Source: Gnetum montanum (taxonomy: Eukaryota; Streptophyta; Gnetopsida; Gnetales; Gnetaceae). From it: a stretch of DNA of 51,208 nt. The position numbers and the translations under genes were made by a program. The stretch's first letter is position 1; each line of letters opens with the position of its first letter. Positions 22,204 to 33,058 of this stretch are shown here, piece after piece. The notes beneath the pieces are model-generated. The model was not told the DNA's origin. It made no database searches and saw nothing but the letters and a program-made list of their open reading frames with translations. Where the stretch lies: the NCBI GenBank assembly GCA_015680685.1, contig MNCI01030429.1:3353-54560 (forward strand). Reading direction: 5' to 3'.

Positions 22204-23088
22204 TGATGAGTGGCAAGTACCCCCTATGCCCAATCATATGAATCACTAAGTGTTCACATGTAATATTGTCAAATTTCATGGACTTATAGCCTTCTAAGCA
22301 TACTAGTCTCTAGGAAGTGAAACTAATTGTTGTAATGATTGTCTTTCCAATTACACTTATGAAATGCAAGGGTATGGTTAAGTGTAATTGAGGAATATGA
22401 TTTTTATTATTTTTATGTTTTGTGTTTTAAGTCATCTAATGGTAGAGAATAATCAATAAAATAAAATAAAATAATTAAATTGCTAATTTAATTTAACTTG
22501 CTACACCTAACTAATCCTAGCATAAGCATTCATTTCCACTTGCCATACACATCATGAACACATTTAATGCTACTAGGTTACCAAACATTAAGTGTTAGTA
22601 GGCTTACCAAGTGCCAAGCACATGCTTGAAGTGGTTGTACTTATGTGCTTAATTAAATACTATTTAATCAAGCTTAATTTAGCGTAATTAATTATTTAAT
22701 TACTTAAAGCATCAAAGGAAATTGAATAAAACATTAAATGAATAAATAAATAAGTAATCTATTTCAAAGTGTTATAAGGTTTATCACAAATATTGTCTTT
22801 ATTACCACACACACTACTATGCTTAGCTACAATAGTGCTTGAATAAATATCTCTACACTCTTAACTCCTATTGTGGGGAGTTAGAAAAATATTCTAATTT
22901 TCAAATGACAAAACTACAAGAGCTCTACTAAAACTATGACAAGATATTCCATAAACATAGTGGGTGAGTGTGTATTTATAGGTGAAATTAGACACTATGT
23001 CGATGGGGCCATGTCAATGCATCTAATCATGCATTAATGGGGCCTAGTCGACAAGGCCCACTCGATGTAGCCAATTTACAATTCATCA
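22204..23088 (-). repeat. 5' LTR of M2
   Basis: 885 bp. On the minus strand it begins TGATGAATTGTAAATTGG and ends CCACTCATCA. The U3 is short: 14-bp-period repeats fill about 23072-22985 and the TATA box TATAAAT is at 22980-22974, only ~110 bp from the LTR start. That leaves a long R-U5. Homologous to all other LTRs of the family. Confidence 0.92.
22974..22980 (-). promoter_or_regulatory. LTR TATA box (M2)
   Basis: TATAAAT in the context TTTCACCTATAAATACAC on the minus strand. The same context occurs in LTR A (24154-24160), LTR B (36019-36025) and, less exactly, LTR C (49872-49878). Confidence 0.7.
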
Positions 23089-23093
23089 ACTAG
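23089..23093. repeat. Target-site duplication of M2 (right copy)
   Basis: ACTAG, identical to 10564-10568. Confidence 0.88.
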
Positions 23094-23399
23094 GCTAATA
23101 CCTCACTCTTAAAATATAGTTAATTTTATACCAGTATGTCTAGCAGCTATCCTAGTTCCAAGTAGAGATTAATTATAAAATAGCTTACATGTTCTTTTCT
23201 ACAACTTTACTACTTTGGAAAAAGTTAAATTTGGTCATGTAAGTGAGGTTAGAAAGAGAATGGTGTATTAATATCGTAAGGAAGGTTTTTAATATATTTG
23301 GAATATTTCCATTCCAAGCTCTTTAATTTTATCCAAGCCTCTTTAACTTTGGCACAAACAAGAATCAGAAAAATTTTGGATGTCCAACTTCATGTGAAT
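23094..23399. other. Older intergenic DNA
   Basis: No recognisable gene. It is the continuation of the sequence left of M2 and leads into a decayed LINE piece. Confidence 0.45.
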
Positions 23400-23865
23400 A
23401 TGGAAGCTTCCTCTTTTATCTAAAATTCAACAATTTCTTTAGTTATCTCCTTCACTAGGGTTTATATATTGGTAAAAAACTTGAACATATTGGGGTTCAT
23501 ACTCATGTTTTCCCTCTCTATAGAACTACAAATTATGTTGTTCATGTCTTTTGACAATGCCCTTTTGCTTAGCACATTTGGATTTGGGCATACAAAGTTA
23601 TTCAAAATTTTTAGTTATCTCAAGATGATGTTTTTTTTTCTTTTTGCCTCATACTTCTATGAATTTCTATTGGGAAACACCTTGAACATATTGGAGTTCA
23701 TACTCATGTTTTTCCCTCTTTGTGGAACTACAAATTATGTTATTAATGTGTCTTGACAATGTTCTTTTGATTTGGGCATACAAAGTTATTCCAAATTATT
23801 AGTTATCTCAAGATGATGTTTTTTTTTGATTTTTGCCTAGAAATTCTATGAATTTCAATTCATAA
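23400..23865 (+). mobile_element. Decayed LINE zf-RVT relic with tandem duplication
   Basis: One frame shows KIQQFLWL, then FPLYRTTNYVVHVF-stop-QCPF and WIWAYK. This aligns with the zf-RVT domain of the LINE at 8606-8950 (KIKQFLWYLL, CPLCGGPDDFVHVFWHCPF, WEWVSK), with both knuckle Cys of the first pair lost. A segment of about 200 bp, from TTGAACATATTGG to CAAGATGATG, is repeated (about 23482-23690 and 23691-23865), so the domain core occurs twice. It is far more decayed than the first LINE. Confidence 0.72.
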
Positions 23866-23874
23866 AATCACCAA

Positions 23875-24090
23875 TGATTCAATGGACCCTTGAGACCAAT
23901 CGTTATCCCAAAAAACCCTCAAGATCAATTGTTGGGCCTACCCTTGGTCTCAAGGGTTTGTGGGAACAATAGTTGATCCCAAGGGTATGTTGGTTCAATG
24001 GTTGATGTTAAGGGTATGTTTGGCCAACACTTGATCCAAAGGATCCACTTGGCCAATGGTTGGTCCTTAGGGTTTTTGGGAACAATGGTT
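23875..24090. repeat. Degenerate ~29-bp tandem repeat in or beside LTR A
   Basis: About seven units resemble GGTTGATCCCAAGGGTATG followed by TTGG-NN-CAAT. A perfect 14-bp inverted repeat (ACCCTTGAGACCAA at 23886-23899 and its complement at 23944-23957) lies in it. The array leads directly into the conserved U3 and TATA of LTR A and seems to be an expanded U3. Confidence 0.6.
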
Positions 24091-24884
24091 GACCCATCGA
24101 TGTAGGGTTTGACTCGTTGACATATACCCATTGACAGGGCACCTTGTTTCACCTATAAATGTGTGCCTACTCATTGTATTCATGACATTTCTTTTATAGT
24201 TGTAGTGAAGTGCTTGTAGTTTTTTCTCTTATAAGTTAGGATATTTTTAGAGTACTTGTAGTAAGATTCAAAGAGTATATAGATCTTTATTCAAGCACTA
24301 TTGTACGTAAGCACTTTAGTATGTGTGAAAATAAAGATGAGCATTGTGATCAAACCTTGTAGCACTTAGACTAGATTAATTATTTCCTTTATGCATTTAA
24401 TATTCCAACAATTTTATTTAATATTTTAAGTAATTAAGTAATTAATATCAATTAAGTATAAAAAATAAGTATTACCACTTCGAGCATACGTCTAATGCTT
24501 AGTAATCCCAGTAACACTTAACATTTGGTAATCGAGTAGTACTATACGTGTTTAGGATGTGTATGGCAAGTGGGAACAAATGCTTATGTTAGGGTTAGTT
24601 AAATACTAGCTAGCTATTAAATTAATTTAGTAATTAAATACTTTATTCTTTATTCTTTATTCTTAGGTGACTTAGAACATAAAAGACAAAATGATAAAAA
24701 ACACATACCTTAGTTACACCTTGAACTTCACAAGTGGAACTTGGAAGACAGTGATTGCAATGGTTAGTTTCACCTCCTAGAACCACTATATGAAGAAACC
24801 TAAAGTCTTTGGAATTTAATCGGATTGCTGAGTGAGTGCTAGTAATATGTATGGTTGGACATAGGATATACTCATTGCTCATCA
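23875..24884 (+). repeat. LTR A (5' LTR of P1)
   Basis: From about 24090 to 24884 it is homologous to LTRs B and C and, in inverted form, to the M LTRs. The TATA is at 24154-24160, and the LTR ends in CTCATCA at 24884 before the primer site. The left limit is uncertain. TGATTC at 23875 may be the changed TGATGA end, or U3 may be rearranged. Confidence 0.8.
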
Positions 24885-24906
24885 TTGGTGTCATTGCCAG
24901 GGCTCT
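24885..24906 (+). other. Primer binding site (P1)
   Basis: TTGGTGTCATTGCCAGGG just after the LTR end. It differs from the Asp-tRNA-type site by two C-to-T and two G-to-A changes over these 18 bases, at former CpG positions. This is the best preserved of the four primer sites. Confidence 0.75.
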
Positions 24907-25039
24907 AGTTAGTTTCATACACTATCTAGGACTTAGTGAAAAATCATTTAACATTGTTGGATTGAACCTTAAATTTGCAATTATTCTAACACTAATAACA
25001 ATTGTATAAAGTACATTGTTACTTTTTTTCTAATCCAAA

Positions 25040-27290
25040 ATGTCTTCTTCTCACAGGGATGATTCTTTGCCTAAAATTATGAACACATCCAATCAAAGGA
25101 ATGAACAATCAAATTAGCTAGTGCTCTAATAATGCCAAGTGGTATATACTTATCCCAATGGGTATGTGCTTGATTTCACCTTTGTCTTACACCAACATGA
25201 TTAGATGCAGTTGAGGGACATGGAGGACAACCTTGTGTTGCTACTTGATCGATTCGTTCTTGTGATGCTCCATGCTGAATATGTTGTGTAGGATCATGAT
25301 TTTATGGATTACCATCCCATTGAAGAACAATGTAAAATCAATTGGTAATAGAAAAAATGTTATGAGGCTCTTGAGGGGAAGCTCAATAGCCCCTTATTCC
25401 TACTAGCCCAAAAAGATAGTGAGGATCCCTTATCTAGGGGTTCTCATTTCACTGACTCTTCTTCCTTTAGTTTTGACAAAGGATGCTTAAACCAGAATTT
25501 ACAATCCACTATAAACAATCTTAGTTCTGATAAGAGAAAGTCTCATTATCATGGGGGGGAAAGGTGGAAGTCATGGTAGGGATAGAAATAGGTATCACAA
25601 TGATGATCATGGCTATGATCATCAAAGAGGGGGTGGTAGGCACTATGATGCTAGTCCTCCTTCCTCTTCACCTTTTTCATCCTCTTTTTTCTTCTCTAGC
25701 TCAAGCTAAAGCTAAAGAGGACATGACCATGATGGAGGTAACTAGTAGGATAGAGATGATCATGATTGTAGAGCCCACCAAAATGATTGATATCAGGGGC
25801 ATGGACATATAAGATAGGTCCACCACCATGAGAGAAGGAATGTAAAGGGAATCATGATCATCATAGAGTTCATGACTATGATAAGTGTTTGCTTGCAACT
25901 TGAAACATGTTTAATATTGCAAAGGCAGTTAGAATTCCAACAAGGCATGTGAGAGATAACTGAATAAAATATTTGGATATGAACAACATCCTCAAATTTC
26001 AAGGGAGATATAAATCAAATATGCATCTACAAACCTTTCATGATGCTTATGCCTTACAGAACATAGAGAAAAAATGGCAAAAACGTAAGTTGTTCCCTAG
26101 GATACTCATAAAAGAAGCTAAAAGTTGGTATTGGTCTTTTAAGATGGAATCAATCTATAGATGGAGTACGATGCTTAAGAAGTTCAATGAAAAATATCAA
26201 AAACACTCTTGAGTGTTCAACTTGAGAAAGTAGATCCAAGGTTGGAAATAAGGAACACATAAACCCTTAGATGTAGCCATGGCAGAGTACTATTCCCTTT
26301 TGCACTAATTTTCTAGCCATGATTATTCTCAGAGGGCATAACTTCACCATATCATAGATGGGCTTCAATAAAAAATGAGGAAAATTCTTGGGGTCTATGC
26401 CAAAGGGAGACTATCAAAATTAAGATCCCATAAGATCCAAATGCTCATTGAGTAGGTTGCCAAAAAAGAGGGATAGCTTAGAAAAATAGAAAATGTAGAG
26501 GAGTATAACTAGAATCCTTTCATTAGAAAAAGGAATGTATAGTTTAGTGAAAATAAGGAGGAATCACCACTTGATGAGGTAGTGCAATGGAAGACTTTGT
26601 CAATTCAAAAATCAATATCTAAAATTTTGGCCAAGGTGGATAAAATGTGGAACTCTTTGAGTGAAAAGTTTCTAATCACTCTAAAAATCTTAGAGGCATC
26701 CAAAGAGCAAAGTAGTGATCATGACTACAGGAGAAGGAAGGACATTGAATGTGTCCACCAAAGGGGTAAGGGAAAGATGCTACCATAGAAGAGGTTGTGG
26801 AGTCTAAATCAGATGATGATGATGGATGTGAAACTTGCCAATATGAACATCCTAAGGGATGTTTCCCTATTGTGTCATGCTTGTAGGAATCTAGGGTATA
26901 CACTCTAAATCCTAGATTGGTGAGAAGGCAAGAACCTAGAAGGCTATCTTATTCTCAAGGAAATCCAAGTAGTTCCACCAACAAAAATCCTATTGTCCAA
27001 GTGGAGTTTTGGTATAATTGTTTGAGTAGTATCATTAATGGCATCACCCACAATCATGGGGAATGTTTCCACCAATGTAGCAGTATCCTTATAGATAGCT
27101 TGATCTGTATGGCTACTATGTTCAGTAGCCCATTTCTCCATGTGAATCTTCTAGTCACACCTCATTTGAACATCACTACTACCCTCCTAAGTATTACAAA
27201 GCTCATTCTCCATCTCCTAGAGAAGAATCCCCATATCTTTATCATCCTCCTCATCCTTCTGTGTATGTTCCTCCGTCCTTAAACTAGTTG
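25040..27290 (+). pseudogene. gag: Gag (P1)
   Basis: ATG at 25040 (MSSSHRDDSLPK), 155 bp after the LTR, fits the start because M1, M2 and P2 are collinear there. The capsid-like part at about 25973-26212 reads LKFQGRYKSNMHLQTFHDAY and AKSWYWSFKMESIYRW, matching the WYxSL-like core of plant gypsy Gag. A zinc knuckle, CETCQYEHPKGC, lies at about 26830-26866 with C-x2-C-x3-H-x3-C spacing. Frameshifts and stops are frequent, so the total of about 750 codons is only a rough guess. Gag would assemble the particle and package RNA. Confidence 0.8.
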
Positions 27291-27559
27291 CCAGCTACTC
27301 CATCAATGCAGGATGAAATTCTAGCCAAGTTATAACAACATAACACTACTAGGGTTATTAACTTACATATGACTCCTCAGTCAAGTGGTTCGAAACCTAG
27401 ACTTAGAAAAAGACCATTATTCCAAAATAGTAGTTCTACAAAGCCCTCATAGAATCATGCAACTGATAATCCTACTTTTTCCTCACCCTTTGGATCTAAT
27501 CCATTTGAGTTCCTTTCAAATTAAACACCTCCTAAAGTGCATATTGTCATGTTAACCTA

Positions 27560-27960
27560 TGTAGTAACTGACTGGATAAAGGTTGGCCACCTTCCTAGGA
27601 AAAATATCTAATCCTAGAAATTCCTTCATTTATCTTCAAATTGTTGGGAATGAGCCTTGCAAGGTTCTTCTAAATTCAGGTCCTAGTGTTAATTTGATTT
27701 CTCATGAGATTTAAAAAGCCTGAAACTTGCCTCCACTTAAGAAGAGTAACATCTATCTTAAGTTGGTAGACCGATCCATCACTGTTCCCTTGGAACTGGT
27801 AGAGGACATCATGACTATCAGTTATGGGTGGTCTTATCTTGCTAACTTCCTAATGGAAAATTTTAAATCATCATGAAAAGGGCTTGGTAAAGTACCACTG
27901 ATGCATGGTTGGGAATTAGAGATATTTCCTTGGAGATTTCCAAATAAAATGCATTTGGAA
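27560..27960 (+). pseudogene. pol: Aspartic protease (P1 pol)
   Basis: The frame shows NSGPSVNLISHEI, SNIYLKLVDRSITVPLELV and EDIMTISYGWSYLANF. The catalytic D-[ST]-G is changed to N-S-G, which would abolish activity. A gap of about 20 codons follows compared with P2. Confidence 0.78.
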
Positions 27961-28539
27961 AGATTGAGAAGAACAGAATTCCATGCATCACATATAGTGA
28001 TGTAGGGTGCAACTGTGTGTAGAAACTATGTCCATAAAAATCATAACAATCAAATCATGCAAATAGTATGTAGATTAATCTAAAATTTAAAGGTGCCTAT
28101 ACACAACAAGCACAAACTAGGAGGGAACCTAGTGGCTAATAGTTGATCTTGAAAGTAGCACACTTTACATGGAATCCACTAAGAGCTTAATATGTGCCTA
28201 TCTTGAAAGCATGAATGAACTAGAGAAAGTTCATCACCAACTTTCTAATGAGGAACTTGATGAAACTTATTGGGGAGAAATGTAAATCCCTAAAATTTTT
28301 AGATAGGAGCCTTTGGAGTTGAAAACTCTATTTGCCAACATGGAATATGCATTTCAAAGAATGACAACTCGGTGATATTTAATGCCAACCTTGATCCTAA
28401 ATAGAAAGAGATGCTATTGAAGGTGGTCAACAAATGGTCAACATCCTTTGCTTGGTCATATCCTAAACTCATTGGGATTGATCCTTAGATATGCTAGCAT
28501 CACATCTATACAAATCCTTCCATTAAGTCAAAGAGGTAG

Positions 28540-29250
28540 CTGCAGTGCTAATTGAATCCCAAGTTGAAGCAGATCATTGAGGAGGAGATTGAATAACTCC
28601 TTAAGACAAGGTTCATCTATCCAATTTCAGATAGTGAGTGGGTTAGCCCACTTGTGATTGTACCAAAGAAAGGTAGCAAGTGGAGGGTTTGTATTGATTT
28701 CAGGCTATTGAACATGACGGTCTACAAAGATCATTTTGTGTTGTCAGTTTTGGACCAGGTGTTGGATACTACCTCTAGGAATTGCTATTATAGCTTTCTA
28801 GATGGTTATAGTATCTATAACTAGATTTATATTGCATTAGAGGATAAGACCAAAATTATAATCACAAGTCCTTGGGGAGCTTTTGAATATAAAAATATGT
28901 CTTTTGATCTATGTAATGCCCATGCAACATTCTAATGCCATGTCTTGAGCATTTTTCAATAGAAAATTGGTAGTGGTGTGGAAGTCTTCAAGGATGACTT
29001 TTCTACCTATGGTGCTATGTTTAAGAAAGCCTTGGACCACCTTGAACAGGTGCTAAAAAGGTGTGTGGAGACTAATCTTTAGTTCAATTAGAAAAAGAAC
29101 CATCTGATTATCTAGGAGGACATTATTTTGGGGTATAGAATCTCACAAGAAAGGATTGAGATAGATCCTAAGAAGATTAGGATCATTGAAGGAATAACCT
29201 ACAAACTAGAAACTGTTAGTGATGTTTGGTCATTTCTTGGACACATTGGC
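28540..29250 (+). pseudogene. pol: Reverse transcriptase domain (P1 pol)
   Basis: In order: EWVSPLVIVPKKGSKWRVC, DHFVLSVLDQVLD, SFLDGYSIYN (first catalytic Asp kept), TSPWGAFEYKNM and EVFKDDFSTYG. The active-site loop has both Asp but Met replaced by Lys. Four in-frame stops in this stretch sit at positions where other copies or the family have Gln (CAG to TAG, CAA to TAA). The RT continues to the connection with RNase H at WSFLGHIGYYQQFIENFSKI. Confidence 0.93.
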
Positions 29251-29399
29251 TACTACCAACAATTTATAGAGAATTTCTCTAAGATCATTAAACCATTGTT
29301 GGAGCTTACAAAGAAATATGCTCCATTCATATGGATTGAGGAATGCAAAAATGGCATTCTAGCAAATCAAAGAAAAGCTTGTAGAAGCTACAATTCTAT

Positions 29400-29660
29400 G
29401 AGTACTTGATTAGTCCCGACTATTTCACATCTTGATAGATACATCAAACTATACCTTGGCTGTTGTGCTTACGCATTTGGATGATCATAAATGTCCATAC
29501 TACATACATTGTACAAGCCAAAGCATTGTGGGTTAATAGCTCAACTACACCACAATGGAGAAAGAGCTAATGGTGATGGTGTATGCCTTGCAAAAGTTTA
29601 GGAATAATGTGCTTGGATACAAGGTGTTTGTGCACATGGTATGATGGCATCCTCACTTAT
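29400..29660 (+). pseudogene. pol: RNase H domain (P1 pol)
   Basis: ILIDTSNYTLAVVLTHLDD and YYIHCTSQSIVG, then EKELMVMVYALQKFRNNVLG, are RNase H motifs in the right order. After FVHMV about 50 codons found in P2 and M1 are deleted, and the frame resumes at YDGILTYLLTQEM. Inactive. Confidence 0.78.
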
Positions 29661-29799
29661 CTTCTCACTCAAGAGATGTCACAATAGTTAGACCATAGGA
29701 AGAAACAATAGTTTCTTTATCAATTCAAATGCTTCATGGAAATCAATGGACATATTTACAAGGTGTGTGCTAATGGCCTAGTTTGTTGGTATGTTTTTG

Positions 29800-30860
29800 A
29801 TGTTGACCAACTATGCATTCTCTAAGATGCTCACGAGGGCCTATGTGAGGGACACTATGTTGAGAGATGCATGACCATTAAGATCTTGATGGTAGGGAAT
29901 TATTAGCTGACACTCTTCAGGGATGTCGACCAATTTGTCTACTCTTGTGAATGTTGTCAATACAATGATGGGATGATCACTCGAATGGAGGAACCTCAAT
30001 AGTGGATTCAACCACTAAAACCCTTTAACCTATAGGGCATATATTTCATGGATCCCATCAAATACATGTTGAATGGAAAGGTGTACATTATAGTTGATGT
30101 TGACTATTATACAAAATGGGTAGAAGTAGCAGTCACCATTGACTATACATCTTCCACTGCTACTGGATTTGTAAAATAGAATATTGTAAAAAAGTTTGGG
30201 ATGTCATGTGCATTGATCTTTAATAATAAAACTCATTTTACAAGCACCACCTTTTAAATACTCATGCAATGCTTGGGGCTAGAACATAAAGTAATAACAC
30301 CCTACCACCCCCAAGCCAATAGTCCATCAGAGGTTACCCATAGGGAGATCTCTAAAATGTTAACAAGAACAATTAGAAAATATAGGAGAGACTAGAGAAC
30401 AAAACTCAATGATGCCCTTTGGGCTTAATACTTAACATGGAAGCTTCTTATAGGTTACTCTTCCTATGAGCTGGTGTATGGAAAACTACCAACACTTCTA
30501 ATCTAATTTTAGCTCTATACACTTTCAAAAACTTGTGACGTTGACCTTAACTTGAGCCTAGCATAAAAGAAAGATAGATCAACCTTAATGTGCTAGATAA
30601 AAATAGATTAGTAACCCTATCTTTGAATGAGGTGCACAAAGCATTCAACAAAAAACTCCAAGACCTTGAAATAAGGAAAGTAAGATTTCAACTTGAAGAC
30701 AAGGTCATCTACTGGAACCTCACATATGTACCTTAAAGGGCCTTATATCATTCATGAAACCTTTCTTCCTAAGGCCATGTTTATCTACAAACCTAAGAGC
30801 AAAAAAAAAAAAAAGCAATTGGTCAACATGCAACAACTTAAAACCTTTTTATGAGCCTAA
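29800..30860 (+). pseudogene. pol: Integrase domain (P1 pol)
   Basis: HEGLCEGHYVERC starts the zinc-binding part, followed by YSCECCQ, with the H-H-C-C ligands kept. The core has FMDPIKYMLNGKVYIIV, DVDYYTKWVEVAVTI and FNNKTHFTSTTF, where the second catalytic Asp is Asn, then PYHPQANSPSEVTHREISK. The C-terminal region (SYELVYGKLPT, IRKVRFQLEDKV) ends near 30860. No chromodomain was seen. Confidence 0.87.
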
Positions 30861-30959
30861 GCAAGCTAGTGCAAGCACCACCTCATTGGATGGATAACCT
30901 TACTCAATATTTTAGATCTCCTCCTTTCAACTTAGTTGTGGGGAACATGGCCATCCATG

Positions 30960-31210
30960 CTAATTATATAAGTGTCTCTTCAGTTTTGATAATTTTTTGC
31001 TGTACACTTTTTTGTTTTAGACTTTCTTTGTTTTATACATTTTATTTTACACCTTGTTGATTTTACATGCTTTTGTTTTATACTTTGTTGATTTTTATCA
31101 TTTTTTGTTTTAAAACATTGTTAGTACATTATATATTTCTTGAATATTTTATATCTTCTTTTATATTTTACTTCATTTTAGTGTGTTTTTCTTATTGTGT
31201 TCTAATAGAT
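30960..31210 (+). repeat. T-rich tract of the 3' spacer (P1)
   Basis: Repeated TTTTGTTTTA-type words directly after pol, matching the tracts in M1, M2 and P2. Confidence 0.7.
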
Positions 31211-32500
31211 TTCTTTATTGCCAATAGGAGATTGTGATGTTGTAGTTATTTGCTAATGGTGGTTTGTACTTGATGTTTTTGATTACTAATGTCTAGTTTC
31301 TATTTTTAATTTTAATATTGATAACTAAGATAAAGTTTCCTTTTCATGGAATAGGTAGTGAGTCTACGTCATCCACCTATCCACAACAATTTATGGTGTT
31401 CTTGGTTTTGGACATATGAGGTCCCTTTTATTAATGAAACTTTAATGAACTTGTGACCTTGGTTGTTTCCAAACTTGGGAATGATCAAATGGGTTGATAA
31501 GGATGCAGCTTTAAGAGGACTTGATGCTCTTTGTACTTTTCTACTTACTTGAGTTCATGAGTGTTTTTCATGGATTTCTTACTATTCTGCTATTGACCAA
31601 TAACAGGAAGTTAATAAGTCTTTGTATGGTATGGTTCCCATCCAAAAAACTATAAAAACATAAAAATTTAAGAAAAAAATGGAAATTCAAAGCACACCCC
31701 TTAGACAAAATAAAAATCTACAAGCACTAGTTATGGGACTAAAAAGACATGTTAAACATGCTTGAAGATCCCCTCTAACTAATGCCATTTCTCAGTTCCT
31801 ACTTCTCTTTTGTTTTTCTAATAAGGAATGGTGATTGATCTATGGGAGCATTCTTGTGTCTCAAGGGGGTGGAATAGTCTTAGGGTGTTGATGCAAAGTC
31901 ATTGAAAGTGGTTGGTTTTGATCTGGACTAAGGATGCACTTTATTAGGTTGTTTAACCATGACATCCACAAGGGACTTCATGTGATCATGAGATAGAACT
32001 CCATTCCATCTTCTCTCTCATCCATTAATACTATCCATAATTTCACCTCACTACTAATTTTCCATGTTTTCCTCAATGTATTAGTTTGATATGTTGAAAT
32101 TCGTAGGTAGATTCTTTTAGATTTGATCCTTAACTTTTCATAACCATTAATCAACTATGGGACCCATGAACTCCTTAGTTTAAGTGTATGAAAGGGAAAA
32201 ATAGGCATGAGCCTACTATGGGAAGGACGCATGTGCATATCTCTTAGTTGAAAATGTTAAGCATCTTATCCTTAGGCATTCCACAATTAAATATTTTGTG
32301 CACCCCATTAGTTGCATCCAACTATGTGCTCCTTTAAGCATTTTCTTCATAAAATTTCATGCTCTCATCATTTCTCTAATTTTTATGAATTCATAAGCCA
32401 TTTTCAAGAATTTCATCATGTTCATATATTTTTTGGCTCTTCGTAGACCTTAATCTCATAAGAAAACTTATTTTATTTTTCAAAATATTTAATGTGGAAT
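31211..32500 (+). other. 3' spacer of P1
   Basis: Non-coding family sequence collinear with M1 (1-640), M2 and P2. I see no gene. Confidence 0.6.
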
Positions 32501-32504
32501 ATTT

Positions 32505-32612
32505 TCTCAACTAGCCCCATCAATAGGACCTTGTATATGCATCTTATCCATCAATGCAACCTTGTCGATGGGACCCTGTTGATGCAAGGTAAAAATAATC
32601 TATATATATATG
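32505..32612 (+). promoter_or_regulatory. Candidate internal promoter for ORF3 (P1)
   Basis: Repeats of the type CATCAATGCAACCTTG, TCGATGGGACCCTG and TTGATGCAAGG precede CTATATATATATG at about 32602. The same kind of 14-bp repeat stands upstream of the TATA box in LTR B (35905-36006). M2 has the corresponding site at 14755-14825. P2 lacks it. Confidence 0.52.
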
Positions 32613-32756
32613 TGTGGATATGTAAGAATTTATCATATTTGAGTCAAAATGAGAGGGAAGTTTTTGAGCTTTTCAGAGCCTAGAACCTTTTGAGAACTAT
32701 AGCTTCCTAACCATTTGTTTGATTCACTCCATTCATAGACCTTGTAGCTATTCGAG

Positions 32757-33058
32757 GTAAGCTCTTTGTTGTGGGGGTCACAAGCCTTAAGTTTTTGATG
32801 AAAGTTTGTTTCAAAATTTTTACTAAATCCCACAAAGGTTTAACTAAGAAATCAAAATTGAAATATCAAATTATGAAAGTTAAATTCTTTCAAGAAGCTC
32901 TAGTAACATCAAGAATGAAATAACATTAAAATAATAATAAAATAATCAATCTGCCATGGTCAAAACTTATCCTAAGTGTAACTACCCAACAAGATAAGCT
33001 ACTTAAAGATCATCAGTTATACATTATATGCTAATCCTTAGTTATGTTTTGATCACAG
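32757..33058 (+). other. Conserved GT-AG intron before ORF3 (P1)
   Basis: The donor is TTCGAG|GTAAGCTCTT and the acceptor TTTTGATCACAG at 33058, with ATGCTAATCC branch-point-like sequence about 30 bases before it. The next codon is the ORF3 start. The site is shared with M2 and P2, where the acceptor is followed directly by ATG. Confidence 0.68.

Larger units (their letters stand above)
10569..23088 (-). mobile_element. M2: full-length Ty3/gypsy element with ORF3
   Basis: This ~12.5-kb element is structurally complete: 5' LTR (23088-22204), primer site, gag, PR, RT, RNase H, integrase, spacer, internal TATA region, intron, ORF3, a conserved pre-LTR block and the 3' LTR (11326-10569). It is flanked by ACTAG. 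The LTR ends are TGATGA and CATCA types. By eye the two LTRs differ at roughly one base in ten over a ~175-bp stretch, so the insertion is old. All genes have stops. N characters at 16946, 16993 and 20147 mark assembly joins. Confidence 0.92.

Noticed and set aside
25564-25898. Met-rich ORFs on both strands
   Set aside because: Shadow frames of the low-complexity Asp/His-rich gag linker in P1.
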